Shown one piece after another: positions 10,131 through 19,264 of a stretch of 64,000 bases of DNA. The stretch is taken from contig JAPJBO010000076.1 in NCBI GenBank assembly GCA_030068145.1, positions 372,001 to 436,000 of the forward strand, given 5' to 3'. Under the pieces are notes generated by a model, which did not search any database, was not told the origin of the DNA, and worked only from the letters and a program-made list of their open reading frames with translations. The stretch's first letter is position 1, and each line of letters starts with the position of its first letter. This stretch comes from Diplonema papillatum (taxonomy: Eukaryota; Euglenozoa; Diplonemea; Diplonemida; Diplonemidae). The position numbers and the translations under genes are program-made.

Positions 10131-10430
10131 TTTTGGACCCAAGAATTTGGCTACACTACAGAGAGGACATTATTTCCGCACAAAAATGTGTGACCTTTGA
10201 AGAACACTTGAGGGGTTGCGCCCGGTTCTTTCCAGGCCGCGTTCTTGAAAGGAAAGGCGTGTAATCGACATACGTGACGTCTTGTTTTGGACCCAAAATT
10301 TAGGCTACTACAGAGAACATTATTTCCGCGCAAAAATGTGTACCCTTTGAGGGGTTGTGCCTGGTTCTTTCCGGGTTTATTGCCGGATTCTTGAAATAAA
10401 GGGGTTGCAATCGACATACGTGATGTCGTC
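10131..10430. repeat. Tandem duplication of exon edge plus intron segment, about 150 bp x 2
   Basis: Two adjacent copies (10131-10282 and 10283-10430) start with TTTTGGACCCAA, contain ACATTATTTCCGCRCAAAAA and end with the splice donor region AATCGACATACGTGAYGTC (plus-strand view). Each copy thus carries the last bases of the kinase exon, the GTATGT donor and the adjoining intron. With 9820-10130 this makes three copies of the same donor. Confidence 0.85.
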
Positions 10431-11375
10431 GACGGACGAGATGGCTCGGATCTTGAACTCCGCAGTGCCGGGCTTCGCCCGCACGACGGTGCCTGGCGCG
10501 TGGGGGTTGAACGTGTTCTTGATTTTGAGAGGCACGCCGGCCCGCATGGCGGGGGACATCGTGGGGGCGTAGATGACCTTGGCGCCGAAATACGACATTT
10601 CCATCGCCTCCTCGTACGAGAGGGTCGGGATCACGCGGGCGCCGCTGACGATGCGCGGGTTGGCGGTCAGCACGCCGTCCACATCCGTCCACACTTCGAT
10701 CGCATCCGCCTTGAGCAGCGCGCCTATCAGACTCGCGGTAAGATCGCCCCCGCCGCGGCCCAGCGTTGTCGTCTTGTTCGACGCAAGACACCGGCCAATG
10801 AAGCCGGTCACGCACTGCACCTTCGCAGGCATCGGGACAAACTTCTGGCAGAGCGCTGCTCGGGTGGTGTTGTAGTCGACGTGGGCGGCGCCGAAGGTTC
10901 CGTCGGTGGCGATGAGGGATCTTGCGTCGCAGAGTTCGGATGATAGTCCGTTGATGGTGAGGAGAGACGACAGAATGGTGTTCGACAGCATTTCTCCGAA
11001 CGACATGATGAGGTCACGCCGCTCAGCCGTCGCCGGTTCGGGCACGCTGAGCAAGGCCTCCAGCGCTTCTAGCAAAGGGTTGACCTGCGCGAGGATCTCG
11101 GCCGCCCGGTCTCCGCCGACTCTGTTCGCAACGTCGACGTGCCGCTGCGCCAGCCGTCCGCACAGCGCCGCCGCGTCTCCGGCCGCGGAGGCATCCGCAG
11201 CCTCGATGAGCAGGTCGGTGACCCCGCTCAGGGCGCTGGCGACCACTATGATGCCGGTATTCGCCTTCGCGCTGTCCACGACGATGGCGGCCACCTTCTC
11301 CAAGGCGCCGTCCTTCCCGACGCTCGTCCCGCCGAACTTCAGAACCTTCAACGCGCTGCCATCCCGGGATGCCAT
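10420..11375 (-). CDS. Aspartate kinase, catalytic-domain exon (gene incomplete)
   Basis: Aspartokinase phosphorylates L-aspartate, the first step towards lysine, threonine and methionine. From the ATG at 11375 (MASRDGS) the frame gives 318 residues: KVLKFGGTSVG near residue 8, the helical middle region, FGEMLSN, TLGRGGGDLTASLIGALL, and EVWTDVDGVLTANPRIV. This is the whole amino-acid-kinase domain in the arrangement of plant/bacterial AK-homoserine dehydrogenases. The usual GRGGSD is GRGGGD here. The frame breaks at AC|GTATGT (phase 2), exactly before the ACT domains should start, so I end the exon at 10420. No ACT or homoserine dehydrogenase sequence is visible in the 10 kb beyond. The gene is either truncated or has a very long intron. 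An upstream in-frame ATG exists at 11522 but adds residues atypical of the family. Confidence 0.85.
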
Positions 11376-11820
11376 GATGATACGATGCGATGCCTCTCTT
11401 TGGGAAGGAGGGGAAGAGACGACAGAGCAATTCTCTTCCTGAAATACTGCGATGCTTATGCTTGTGCTTAAGTGCAGGGCTGGGCTTCGAGTGGGTACCA
11501 GCTGAATCAAAGTATAGCCCACTTGTCACTTTCACCAGTCGGCTTTGAGTTTCCGACACGCTGCTTTAGGGTCCTGTGACTCCTCTCCGAAGGGTGGGTG
11601 GGCGGGATCCTTCGGGGGACGGATAGAGCGTAGGAGGCTGTCAGCTCTCGGCTCAAGACTTCTGTTTTCATCTTGCTGTACGGGTTTTTCGGCCTCGTGC
11701 AGCAGCTGGGTGTCTGTACACAGGTGGCACATCTCATCCGAGGATGTGGCAAGCTCTCTATGTGCGATGAGCTGGGCATGACTAGCTTTTCCAAACTCCT
11801 GGTACAAGCACCCGTCATCG
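11376..11820. other. 5' flank of aspartate kinase; no gene recognised
   Basis: This is unique-looking sequence upstream of the kinase start. The kinase frame stays open for a further 49 codons without family similarity. I see no clear promoter motif. Confidence 0.5.
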
Positions 11821-11821
11821 T

Positions 11822-12220
11822 CGGCGGAAAGCCTTCGTCTAGTATGCCCGCTGTGTGTTCAGAGGTCTCAGGGTTCTTGCGGTCGGCTGAAAACCTTCGT
11901 CTAGTATGTGTTCAGAGGTCTCAGGGTTCTTGCGGTCGGCTGAAAACCTTCGTCTAGTATGCCCGCTGTGTGTTCAGAGGTCTCAGGGTTCTTGCGGTCG
12001 GCTGAAAACCTTCGTCTAGTATGTGTTCAGAGGTCTCAGGGTTCTTGCGGTCGGCTGAAAACCTTCGTCTAGTATGTGTTCAGAGGTCTCAGGGTTTTTG
12101 CGGTCGGCTGAAAACCTTCGTCTAGAGGTCTCAGGGTACTTGCGGTCGGCTGAAAACCTTCGTCTAGTATGCCCGCTGTGTGTTCAGAGGTCTCAGGGTT
12201 CTTGCGGTCGGCTGAAAGCC
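11822..12220. repeat. 53/62-bp tandem array, about 7 copies
   Basis: Units contain CAGAGGTCTCAGGGTTCTTG and CGGTCGGCTGAAAACCTTCG. Some units carry an extra 9 bp (TGCCCGCTG), giving 62-bp and 53-bp forms, and one is shortened. No coding sequence is implied. Confidence 0.9.
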
Positions 12221-12566
12221 GTCCAGCTTTTGCCGGGTTCGCCAGTTATTCCTTCCTACGGTACCACAAGGTGTGTGCCTGAGCATTGGGAACTTTTAAA
12301 TACACGGACCACACGGAATCAGCATGCCTGAGCAGCGGCCTTGGTTTGTAACGTTGGCTGGTCCCTCGCACGCAAAAACTAGTTTACACGAGTCCTAATA
12401 TGTTCGTTTCTTGGAGTTCATAGTGGTTTCAGAGCCAAGAGCCGTCAGGCAAGAGAGTACTCGACGCAAGCTGGTACGAATGGAGAGAATCGGATGGGAT
12501 CTACTATCTATGCGGTCTATGCCGGGGAGAAACAATCTACAAAAAAAAGAGAAAAAGGGAAGAGAG
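12221..12566. other. No gene recognised; holds a short dispersed repeat piece
   Basis: The stretch 12275-12315 (CATTGGGAACTTTTAAATAC and ACGGACCACACGG) matches part of the repeat at 16730-16885 and 62325-62500. The rest is unassigned. Confidence 0.5.
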
Positions 12567-12700
12567 AGAGAGACGAGTTAGAGTGCAGGGACCATCTCTC
12601 CGGGGAGTTTCCGGTCTCCTCACTTCTCTTCGCACTGCTACGGCGGGCGTAAGTCGCTCCGGAGGCGCGCTGCAGGTCGCGGCTCTGCTACAGTGAGTGG
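12567..12700 (+). repeat. GA-tract dispersed repeat, copy 3 of 4
   Basis: GAGAGAGACGAGTTAGAG, then TGCAGGGACCATCTCTCCGG and GCGGGCGTAAGTCGCTCCGG. It is nearly identical to copy 2 over 130 bp. The stretch 12701-13340 that follows has short frames on both strands without recognisable domains. Confidence 0.75.
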
Positions 12701-13344
12701 TAGCACCGGAGTTGGTGCTGCAGCGGGCGCTCTGGCCGGCGGGTGAACTCGTCTCGCGGGGGATCGCCGCCTTGTAGCGCTGCGGGCCCTCTTCTTCCTC
12801 GCGACTGCGCGGCCTACGGCGGCGGCAAACACCTTGATGGGAAACTTCAGCTTCCAATGAGCGAAAGCTACGTCCTGGGAAGACATGTTGTGCGCGCGCT
12901 ATACGTAGCAATGGGAGACCCCCTCCCCTCCCCTCCTCTAATGGTTCGACACACGGCAGCGTCCAGCCTCAGAAGCTGGAGGTAAAGAGGGTGTGCCCGA
13001 TTCACAAAAAAGAACCCCCCCATCCCAGGGGTTCACATCACTCCGGGGGCCACGGGGTCGATCCCTAGTTAACGTTCACCAACCCGTGGGCATCTTCGTT
13101 CGAATGCATCAATGTTTTCCAACTTTCGAAGCGCGAAAATGGCTTCAATGTTTCATGCTGGTTGTAAGAGACCGGTTGCAGGTCCGGCGTTTCGAGACGA
13201 CCCTTTATTCTTTCGAGAGTGAGTGTCTCGTATGGGTTCTTTGTATCCTTTGAGTAGCCATCTTTTGCAGGTAATTGCATCGAATTGTCTGCCGCTTTTC
13301 ATCACCGTGCATCACGGTCTATCACGCACATCTCTCACCAAAAC

Positions 13345-13985
13345 TGACGTTTTAGGGTTGTCCTCACTTTTTGGATCACCAACTAACGTTTGAGGGTTGT
13401 CCTCACTTTTTGGATCACCAACTAACGTTTGAGGGTTGTCCTCACTTTTTGGATCACCAACTAACGTTTGAGGGTTGTCCTCACTTTTTGGATCACCAAC
13501 TAACGTTTGAGGGTTGTCCTCACTTTTTGGATCACCAACTAACGTTTGAGGGTTGTCCTCACTTTTTGGATCACCAACTAACGTTTGAGGGTTGTCCTCA
13601 CTTTTTGGATCACCAACTAACGTTTGAGGGTTGTCCTCACTTTTTGGATCACCAACTAACGTTTGAGGGTTGTCCTCACTTTTTGGATCACCAACTAACG
13701 TTTGAGGGTTGTCCTCACTTTTTGGATCACCAACTAACGTTTGAGGGTTGTCCTCACTTTTTGGATCACCAACTAACGTTTGAGGGTTGTCCTCACTTTT
13801 TGGATCACCAACTAACGTTTGAGGGTTGTCCTCACTTTTTGGATCACCAACTAACGTTTGAGGGTTGTCCTCACTTTTTGGATCACCAACTAACGTTTGA
13901 GGGTTGTCCTCACTTTTTGGATCACCAACTAACGTTTGAGGGTTGTCCTCACTTTTTGGATCGCCAAATCTGACGTTTGAGGGAA
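13345..13985. repeat. 39-bp tandem array, about 16 copies
   Basis: The unit contains GGTTGTCCTCACTTTTTGG and ATCACCAACTAACGTTTGAG. Sixteen copies are nearly perfect and only the outermost differ. It abuts the 81-bp array to its right. The minus-strand reading (GDPKSEDNPQTLV repeats) continues open from the neighbouring array's reading, but so do other frames. Confidence 0.95.
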
Positions 13986-13997
13986 GGATATAACGGA

Positions 13998-15165
13998 CCG
14001 GTACGGCTTGCGCTCTGAGGTCTCCAACCTGGGAATACCGCGCCGCGTCCCAGAGACTCCTCTTGACGTTTGTTGCACTCGTCAAGGCTTGCGCTCTGAG
14101 GTCTCCAACCTGGGAATACCGCGCCGCGTCCCAGAGACTCCTCTTGACGTTTGTTGCACTCGTCAAGGCTTGCGCTCTGAGGTCTCCAACCTGGGAATAC
14201 CGCGCCGCGTCCCAGAGACTCCTCTTGACGTTTGTTGCACTCGTCAAGGCTTGCGCTCTGAGGTCTCCAACCTGGGAATACCGCGCCGCGTCCCAGAGAC
14301 TCCTCTTGACGTTTGTTGCACTCGTCAAGGCTTGCGCTCTGAGGTCTCCAACCTGGGAATACCGCGCCGCGTCCCAGAGACTCCTCTTGACGTTTGTTGC
14401 ACTCGTCAAGGCTTGCGCTCTGAGGTCTCCAACCTGGGAATACCGCGCCGCGTCCCAGAGACTCCTCTTGACGTTTGTTGCACTCGTCAAGGCTTGCGCT
14501 CTGAGGTCTCCAACCTGGGAATACCGCGCCGCGTCCCAGAGACTCCTCTTGACGTTTGTTGCACTCGTCAAGGCTTGCGCTCTGAGGTCTCCAACCTGGG
14601 AATACCGCGCCGCGTCCCAGAGACTCCTCTTGACGTTTGTTGCACTCGTCAAGGCTTGCGCTCTGAGGTCTCCAACCTGGGAATACCGCGCCGCGTCCCA
14701 GAGACTCCTCTTGACGTTTGTTGCACTCGTCAAGGCTTGCGCTCTGAGGTCTCCAACCTGGGAATACCGCGCCGCGTCCCAGAGACTCCTCTTGACGTTT
14801 GTTGCACTCGTCAAGGCTTGCGCTCTGAGGTCTCCAACCTGGGAATACCGCGCCGCGTCCCAGAGACTCCTCTTGACGTTTGTTGCACTCGTCAAGGCTT
14901 GCGCTCTGAGGTCTCCAACCTGGGAATACCGCGCCGCGTCCCAGAGACTCCTCTTGACGTTTGTTGCACTCGTCAAGGCTTGCGCTCTGAGGTCTCCAAC
15001 CTGGGAATACCGCGCCGCGTCCCAGAGACTCCTCTTGACGTTTGTTGCACTCGTCAAGGCTTGCGCTCTGAGGTCTCCAACCTGGGAATACCGCGCCGCG
15101 TCCCAGAGACTCCTCTTGACGTTTGTTGCACTCGTCAAGGCTTGCGCTCTGATGTTGATGAGGGC
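13998..15165. repeat. 81-bp tandem array, about 14 copies
   Basis: The unit contains TTGCGCTCTGAGGTCTCCAA, ATACCGCGCCGCGTCCCAG and CTCTTGACGTTTGTTGCACT. Copies are virtually identical until the last, degenerate one at 15150-15240. Because 81 is divisible by three, long frames (up to 608 residues on the minus strand, spanning both arrays) stay open in several phases. I see no start context, non-repetitive domain or splice logic that would make one of them a gene. Confidence 0.95.
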
Positions 15166-15240
15166 TTGAGGTCTCCAACCTACCGCGCCGCGTCCCGGAG
15201 ACTCCTCTCGACGTTTGTTGCATCTTCAAGCAGCTTGCGC

Positions 15241-15350
15241 CACATCTTCGGATGATACCAGGGACTAGAAACGGGAGTTCCTCTCGGACTACCCCGTCAC
15301 TGTCGGAATGCGCTGGCCCGGTGGGCTCTCTCTCCGTCGGTAGGATAAAG

Positions 15351-15388
<38 letters not shown>

Positions 15389-15725
15389 TCCTGTTAGGGT
15401 GAACAATCCAACCCTTAGACAATTCTGCTTGTCTAGGTTCGGAAGAGCCGACGTCGAAGGACCAAAATGCCGGGACTCCGCCCCGTTCAATCCGCAACGA
15501 AGGATCGTCGCTGCGGCCCATCGCACCAATGCAAGCGGGACGCGGGGTGGCAGCGGGGGGACCCTATCTTTTGGAGTAATAAACAAAACACTTTCGGGAA
15601 AGCAAAGAGCGCGCGCGCGCGCGTCGGGAACCTCACGACCTGCTCGCAGCCTGCAGAGCGTCCTCGGCAACGCTGTAGCGCCGCCTCTCGCCCGGCTTTT
15701 TGAAACCACGAGTCGGGCGCACCTG
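15241..15725. other. No gene recognised
   Basis: This unique-looking segment between two tandem arrays contains a short (GC)n run near 15610-15623 and several short frames without domain similarity. Confidence 0.5.
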
Positions 15726-15730
15726 TGTTT

Positions 15731-16306
15731 TTAGAGTGCAAGTTCACTTAGGGATCTGGGACTTTATAGTCTCCGGGTGACCATGTTTTTAGAGTGCAAG
15801 TTCACTTAGGGATCCGGGGCTTTATAGTCTCCGGGTGACCATGTTTTTAGAGTGCAAGTTCACTTAGGGATCTGGGGCTTTATAGTCTCCGGGTGACCAT
15901 GTTTTTAGAGTGCAAGTTCACTTAGGGATCCGGGGCTTTATAGTCTCCGGGTGACCATGTTTTTAGAGTGCAAGTTCACTTAGGCATCTGGGGCTTTATA
16001 GTCTCCGGGTGACCATGTTTTTAGAGTGCAAGTTCACTTAGGGATCCGGGGCTTTATAGTCTCCGGGTGACCATGTTTTTAGAGTGCAAGTTCACTTAGG
16101 CATCTGGGGCTTTATAGTCTCCGGGTGACCATGTTTTTAGAGTGCAAGTTCACTTAGGGATCTGGGGCTTTATAGTCTCCGGGTGACCATGTTTTTAGAG
16201 TGCAAGTTCACTTAGGGATCCGGGGCTTTATAGTCTCCGGGTGACCATGTTTTTAGAGTGCAAGTTCACTTAGGGATCCGGGGCTTTATAGTCTCCGGGT
16301 GACCAT
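15731..16306. repeat. 58-bp tandem array, about 10 copies, made from a dispersed short element
   Basis: The unit reads TTTTTAGAGTGCAAGTTCAC, TTAGGGATC(T/C)GGGGC and TTATAGTCTCCGGGTGACC. Diverged single copies of the same unit occur at 16514-16567 and 29783-29836, and partial ones at 20173-20210 and 47205-47238. This looks like a local expansion of a dispersed element. Confidence 0.9.
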
Positions 16307-16513
16307 TGTCGTAAAGGTTCCTTCAAGGTATAGTATGTTAGTGTGCGTATCATATCTGCTACGTGTGCCTGTGTATGTTTGTTGCCTGTTGCCGACTATT
16401 CGACTTATTTTAGCGCGCGCTCCTATTTGGTATGTGTGTTGTCATTTCCGTGGCTCTTGCGACCGACACCGAGCTCACGTTCGCGAGGAAGGCGATCTTG
16501 GGCCCCCCCACGT

Positions 16514-16567
16514 TTTTAGAGTGAAAGTTCGCTTGAAACTCCGGGGTTTTAAAGTCTCCGGGCGACC
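16514..16567 (+). repeat. Single copy of the TTTTTAGAGT...CCGGGCGACC short element
   Basis: This solitary unit (TTTTTAGAGTGAAAGTTCGC through TCTCCGGGCGACC) is related to the 58-bp array units. It is closest to the 29783 copy and, in inverted orientation, to the insertion inside the MULE derivative at 47205-47238. Confidence 0.8.
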
Positions 16568-16729
16568 TTCGTCAATATGGGAAGATATCCTTTGTGCTCT
16601 GAGTGTCGTAAGAGTGGTGGTTACACGAGGTAAGAGAATCGGTGGGTACCTTGGTCGTTGGTTTTGTATTGTCCGCGATGAACGCTTGCAGGGAGTTTCT
16701 GCTCTTCGTATTGTTTGACGAGAACGGGA

Positions 16730-16885
16730 GTTGAAGTATGGTTAGCAGTGGTGTCACCTGAGGGTTGGTGGTCTCAGGGCCGCCACGTGATAAAGCCGTT
16801 ACGCATACGCATTGGGAACTTTTAAGTACACGGACCACAAGCCGTTAAGTAGCGGCTTGTCCCGTGATACCTTTTATATGTACAC
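16730..16885. repeat. Dispersed repeat B, interrupted copy (second copy 62325-62530)
   Basis: Shared blocks include GAGTTGAAGTATGG, GTGGTGTCACCTGAGGG, TCTCAGGGCCGCC, ACGTGATAA and CCTTTTATATGTACA. In the 62-kb copy the sequence runs on directly into TTGAAAGAGTAGCGTTGGCA. Here the equivalent GAAAGAGTGGTGTTGGCA appears only at 17140, after an insertion. Confidence 0.75.
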
Positions 16886-17096
16886 ACTGCACTCTAATTA
16901 GTGGAATTCGCGGATCCCCCAAAAATCGCGAACAAATAATGAATTGCCCCACTAATTAGAAATCCACTAATTGGATGACCACTAATTACTGACTCAATTC
17001 GAAGAATTGCGACGGTGGTGAAGGAGGAGGCAAGCTGGCTTGAATGTCTGAGCTTGATGGGCTATACCGTTATGAACATTAATTAGAGCGCTGTAT
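16884..17096. mobile_element. Probable mariner-type MITE of about 210 bp
   Basis: The left end has CACTGCACTCTAATTAGTG. The right end, reverse-complemented, has CAGCGCTCTAATTAATG. The similar inverted ends are flanked by TATGTA-like sequence containing TA, as expected for the Tc1/mariner group. It interrupts repeat B relative to the intact copy at 62.5 kb. Internally CTAATTAGTGG and CCACTAATTAG form a shorter inverted pair. There is no coding capacity. Confidence 0.5.
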
Positions 17097-17432
17097 GTAG
17101 TTGGTTTTTAGAGTTAAAGTTTTTGTGAATAAACTACGTGTAGAAAGAGTGGTGTTGGCACTCTGTTCAAGTTCACTCGTAGCCCGCCGGGAGAAGTAAG
17201 AACACGTGTTTGTATCTGACATCACAAGCCGAAGGGAATGCTGAGTGCCTGCCTTAACTCGAGTGTAATTGGTATCATTGGCGCAAGGGAATGTTGAGTG
17301 ACTGCCTTAACTCGGGTGTAATTGATATCACTGGTGCAAGGGAATGTTGACTGCCCTAAATCGAGGAAACGAGCTTGGGGGGATTTTTCAACTGCCCAGA
17401 CCGAAAGTGCCCTTTTTCTGGTGCGAAATCGT

Positions 17433-17690
17433 AGTCCAATGTTCGGCGAATTTGATAGAAGGGTCCAAGCTATTCGGTAGTTTTTGAGTCTCCGGTTCAG
17501 GATAGGAATGAGTTGAGGAGGTGACCCGCGGCATCGTCAGCGAAGGGTAAGTGTTGGCGTCTTCGGACAACGTCCTTGCTCCCGCTGGGCTGACGTGGGT
17601 AAACGCTCGCAGGCTCATGTCAGACACAGCGATCTTCTACTACCCGTCTTGAAACACGGACCAAGGAGTCTAACACATGTGCGAGGCTTG
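17433..17690. repeat. Dispersed repeat of about 265 bp, copy 2
   Basis: This is the counterpart of 9365-9632, in the same orientation, and lies 3' of the minus-strand PDZ exon. The stretch 17100-17430 before it includes two tandem 58-60-bp units around AAGGGAATGYTGAGTG. Confidence 0.85.
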
Positions 17691-17813
17691 GGGTGACCGT
17701 TCAGCGAAAAGTTTTGAAAAAGGGTGAGGTTCCCTAATCTCTTCTCGATTGCGCCCGTTGTTCCGAAAGAAATAGCACCGCCTACTACTTGAGAGGAGCT
17801 GAGAAGACAATAC

Positions 17814-18032
17814 CTCCAGAGACAACTCTTGCCCGTCTCGCTGCACGATGAACACGCTGGGAACGTCCGGGGTCAGAGTTGCAGTAACGTGCTGGAAGGT
17901 GGACAGGTTCGAAACGCGCTGCCCGTTGACGAACTTGATGATGTCGTTTTCCTGCATCCCTGATGCTGCAGCCGGGCCCTTTACCCTTACCACGATCACG
18001 CCGCTGTTGTATTGAGTGTGCACGCCTCCAAT
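17814..18032 (-). CDS. PDZ-domain exon of an unidentified gene
   Basis: This exon-sized segment encodes 73 residues, starting IGGVHTQYNSGVIVVRVKG. AAASGMQENDIIKFVNGQ contains the typical GLQ-x-GDxI-like turn, and VSNLSTFQHV leads to the final strand FIVQRDGQELSLE. It fits the PDZ fold found in HtrA-type proteases and scaffold proteins, with the circularly permuted feel of protease PDZ domains. Boundaries are set by AAACAG before 18032 and GAG|GTATTG after 17814, with phase 0 at both ends. No protease domain or neighbouring exon was found on either side, so the gene may be a fragment or have very long introns. The stretch downstream holds dispersed repeats. Confidence 0.65.
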
Positions 18033-18171
18033 CTGTTTGGTTTGCTGTTTTGTTAGGGATGAAACCATCAGGGGCCCTGTATCCTTTCCGCCTTCCTTTG
18101 TTTCGGGTTAGACAGAACTCTGTCTCGCATGCATGTTTGATGCTAGCAGGCATGCTAAACAAAATACTCGA

Positions 18172-18385
18172 GGGGCTTGTGCTTACTTCGAAGGAGGCTA
18201 GAGGGGGAGAAACAATACAACTACAAAGTGGGTCTTGTTTGTTGAACGCTTACGCCCGCCACTAAACCCAGATTCACCTGTGTTTCGTGTGGGCTACAGC
18301 ACATTTACCTCCTTTGATCTTTTGCAGCTGGCAGCCTTCTCAAGTATTTCCTACAAAGCAGGTGCTTATACAAGAAAAGAAGTGC
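18172..18385. repeat. Dispersed repeat A, copy 1 of 3
   Basis: About 200 bp containing CGAAGGAGGCTAGAGGGGG, ACAATACAACTAC and CAGGTGCTTATACAA. It matches 30128-30345 and, more distantly and with internal changes, 62047-62320, all in plus orientation. There are no recognisable ends or coding sequence. The stretch 18386-18865 after it holds no gene that I can support, only a poly-C run near 18737-18753. Confidence 0.85.
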
Positions 18386-19012
18386 AACTGTAGCAAATAT
18401 TCCGATTTCTTTTCGGAATACGAACTTGTCAGTAGCTTTCAACAACAGTTGCAACCGACACACGGCAAAGTGACCCTTTCGGGGTCACCTAGCAGAAAAC
18501 TGGCCTGTTGACGCAACAAGCAGCATCATATCAGCACCACCCAACGACTGTAGCACACGCGCACATTCTTGCGTCTGTCAAGAGCATGCGTGACACAGCC
18601 GTGTCTTAAAGATGAGATGATGGCGTCGGCTCACTCTATCAAGGGTCAGTACCACCACGCAACCAGAGCCGAGGCGGTGACATTCAGGGCACGGGCAGAA
18701 GTCACATTCCACTCGCCACCAGCGCCGACGATGTGCCCCCCCCCCCCCCCCCCTAGTTGCAGTAAACGTTGTGGTACGTTGTAGTAGACGCTGGTAAATG
18801 TTCGGGTAAGGCGCACAGCCTCGCTAGGCTTCCCGCCTGGCACCTTCACGTTCTTTCTGCCAATTCACTTGCCCGGGCCCTCAGTGGCTGTACCCAGGGT
18901 AAGGACTGAGAAGGTGGCATATGAGGCTCTTGCTCAGAAGCTGAAGAACACTGCTGCTGCGACGGCAAAGCAGAAACTAGCAAAAGCCTTGACCAACAAG
19001 GGGTTGGACCAA

Positions 19013-19036
19013 GTAAACGTAAACGTTTACGTTTAC
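19013..19036. other. Perfect 24-bp palindrome
   Basis: The half-site GTAAACGTAAAC is followed at once by its reverse complement. It lies in a short plus-strand frame without recognised function, upstream of a GA-tract repeat. Its role is unknown; it could be a dimeric protein binding site or an artefact of small repeats. Confidence 0.6.
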
Positions 19037-19132
19037 TCATTTTTGGAGTAAACGCGTTTGCTAAGCGTTTCCTGCAGCCACTGTCGCTACTCCCCCCCCC
19101 CACCTTGAAACCCCCCTGGAGTAAAGTAAAGA

Positions 19133-19262
19133 GAGAGAGAGAGAGACGAGTTAGAGTGCAGGGACCATCTCTCCGAGGAGTATCCGGTCGCCCCACTACG
19201 ATCCCGTACTACTACGGCGGGCGTAAGTCGTTGCGCCGTGGGCGCGGAGCGAGCCGTGGCCC
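19133..19262 (+). repeat. GA-tract dispersed repeat, copy 4 of 4
   Basis: GAGAGACGAGTTAGAGTGC, then GGGACCATCTCTCCGAGG, TATCCGGTCGCCCCACTACG and GGCGGGCGTAAGTCG. It is closest to copy 1. It lies against the 3' end of the minus-strand CesT-like frame, and that frame's last residues are probably not coding but repeat flank. Confidence 0.7.
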
Positions 19263-19264
19263 TG

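Noticed and set aside
13312-15255. Very long open frames (415-608 residues) on both strands
   Set aside because: They exist only because near-identical units with lengths divisible by three repeat without stops; several phases are open at once and no non-repetitive domain is present. Kept as a low-weight finding only.
15731-16306. Possible series of gene promoters (repeated TTTATAG boxes)
   Set aside because: The boxes are part of the 58-bp repeat unit and have no downstream genes.
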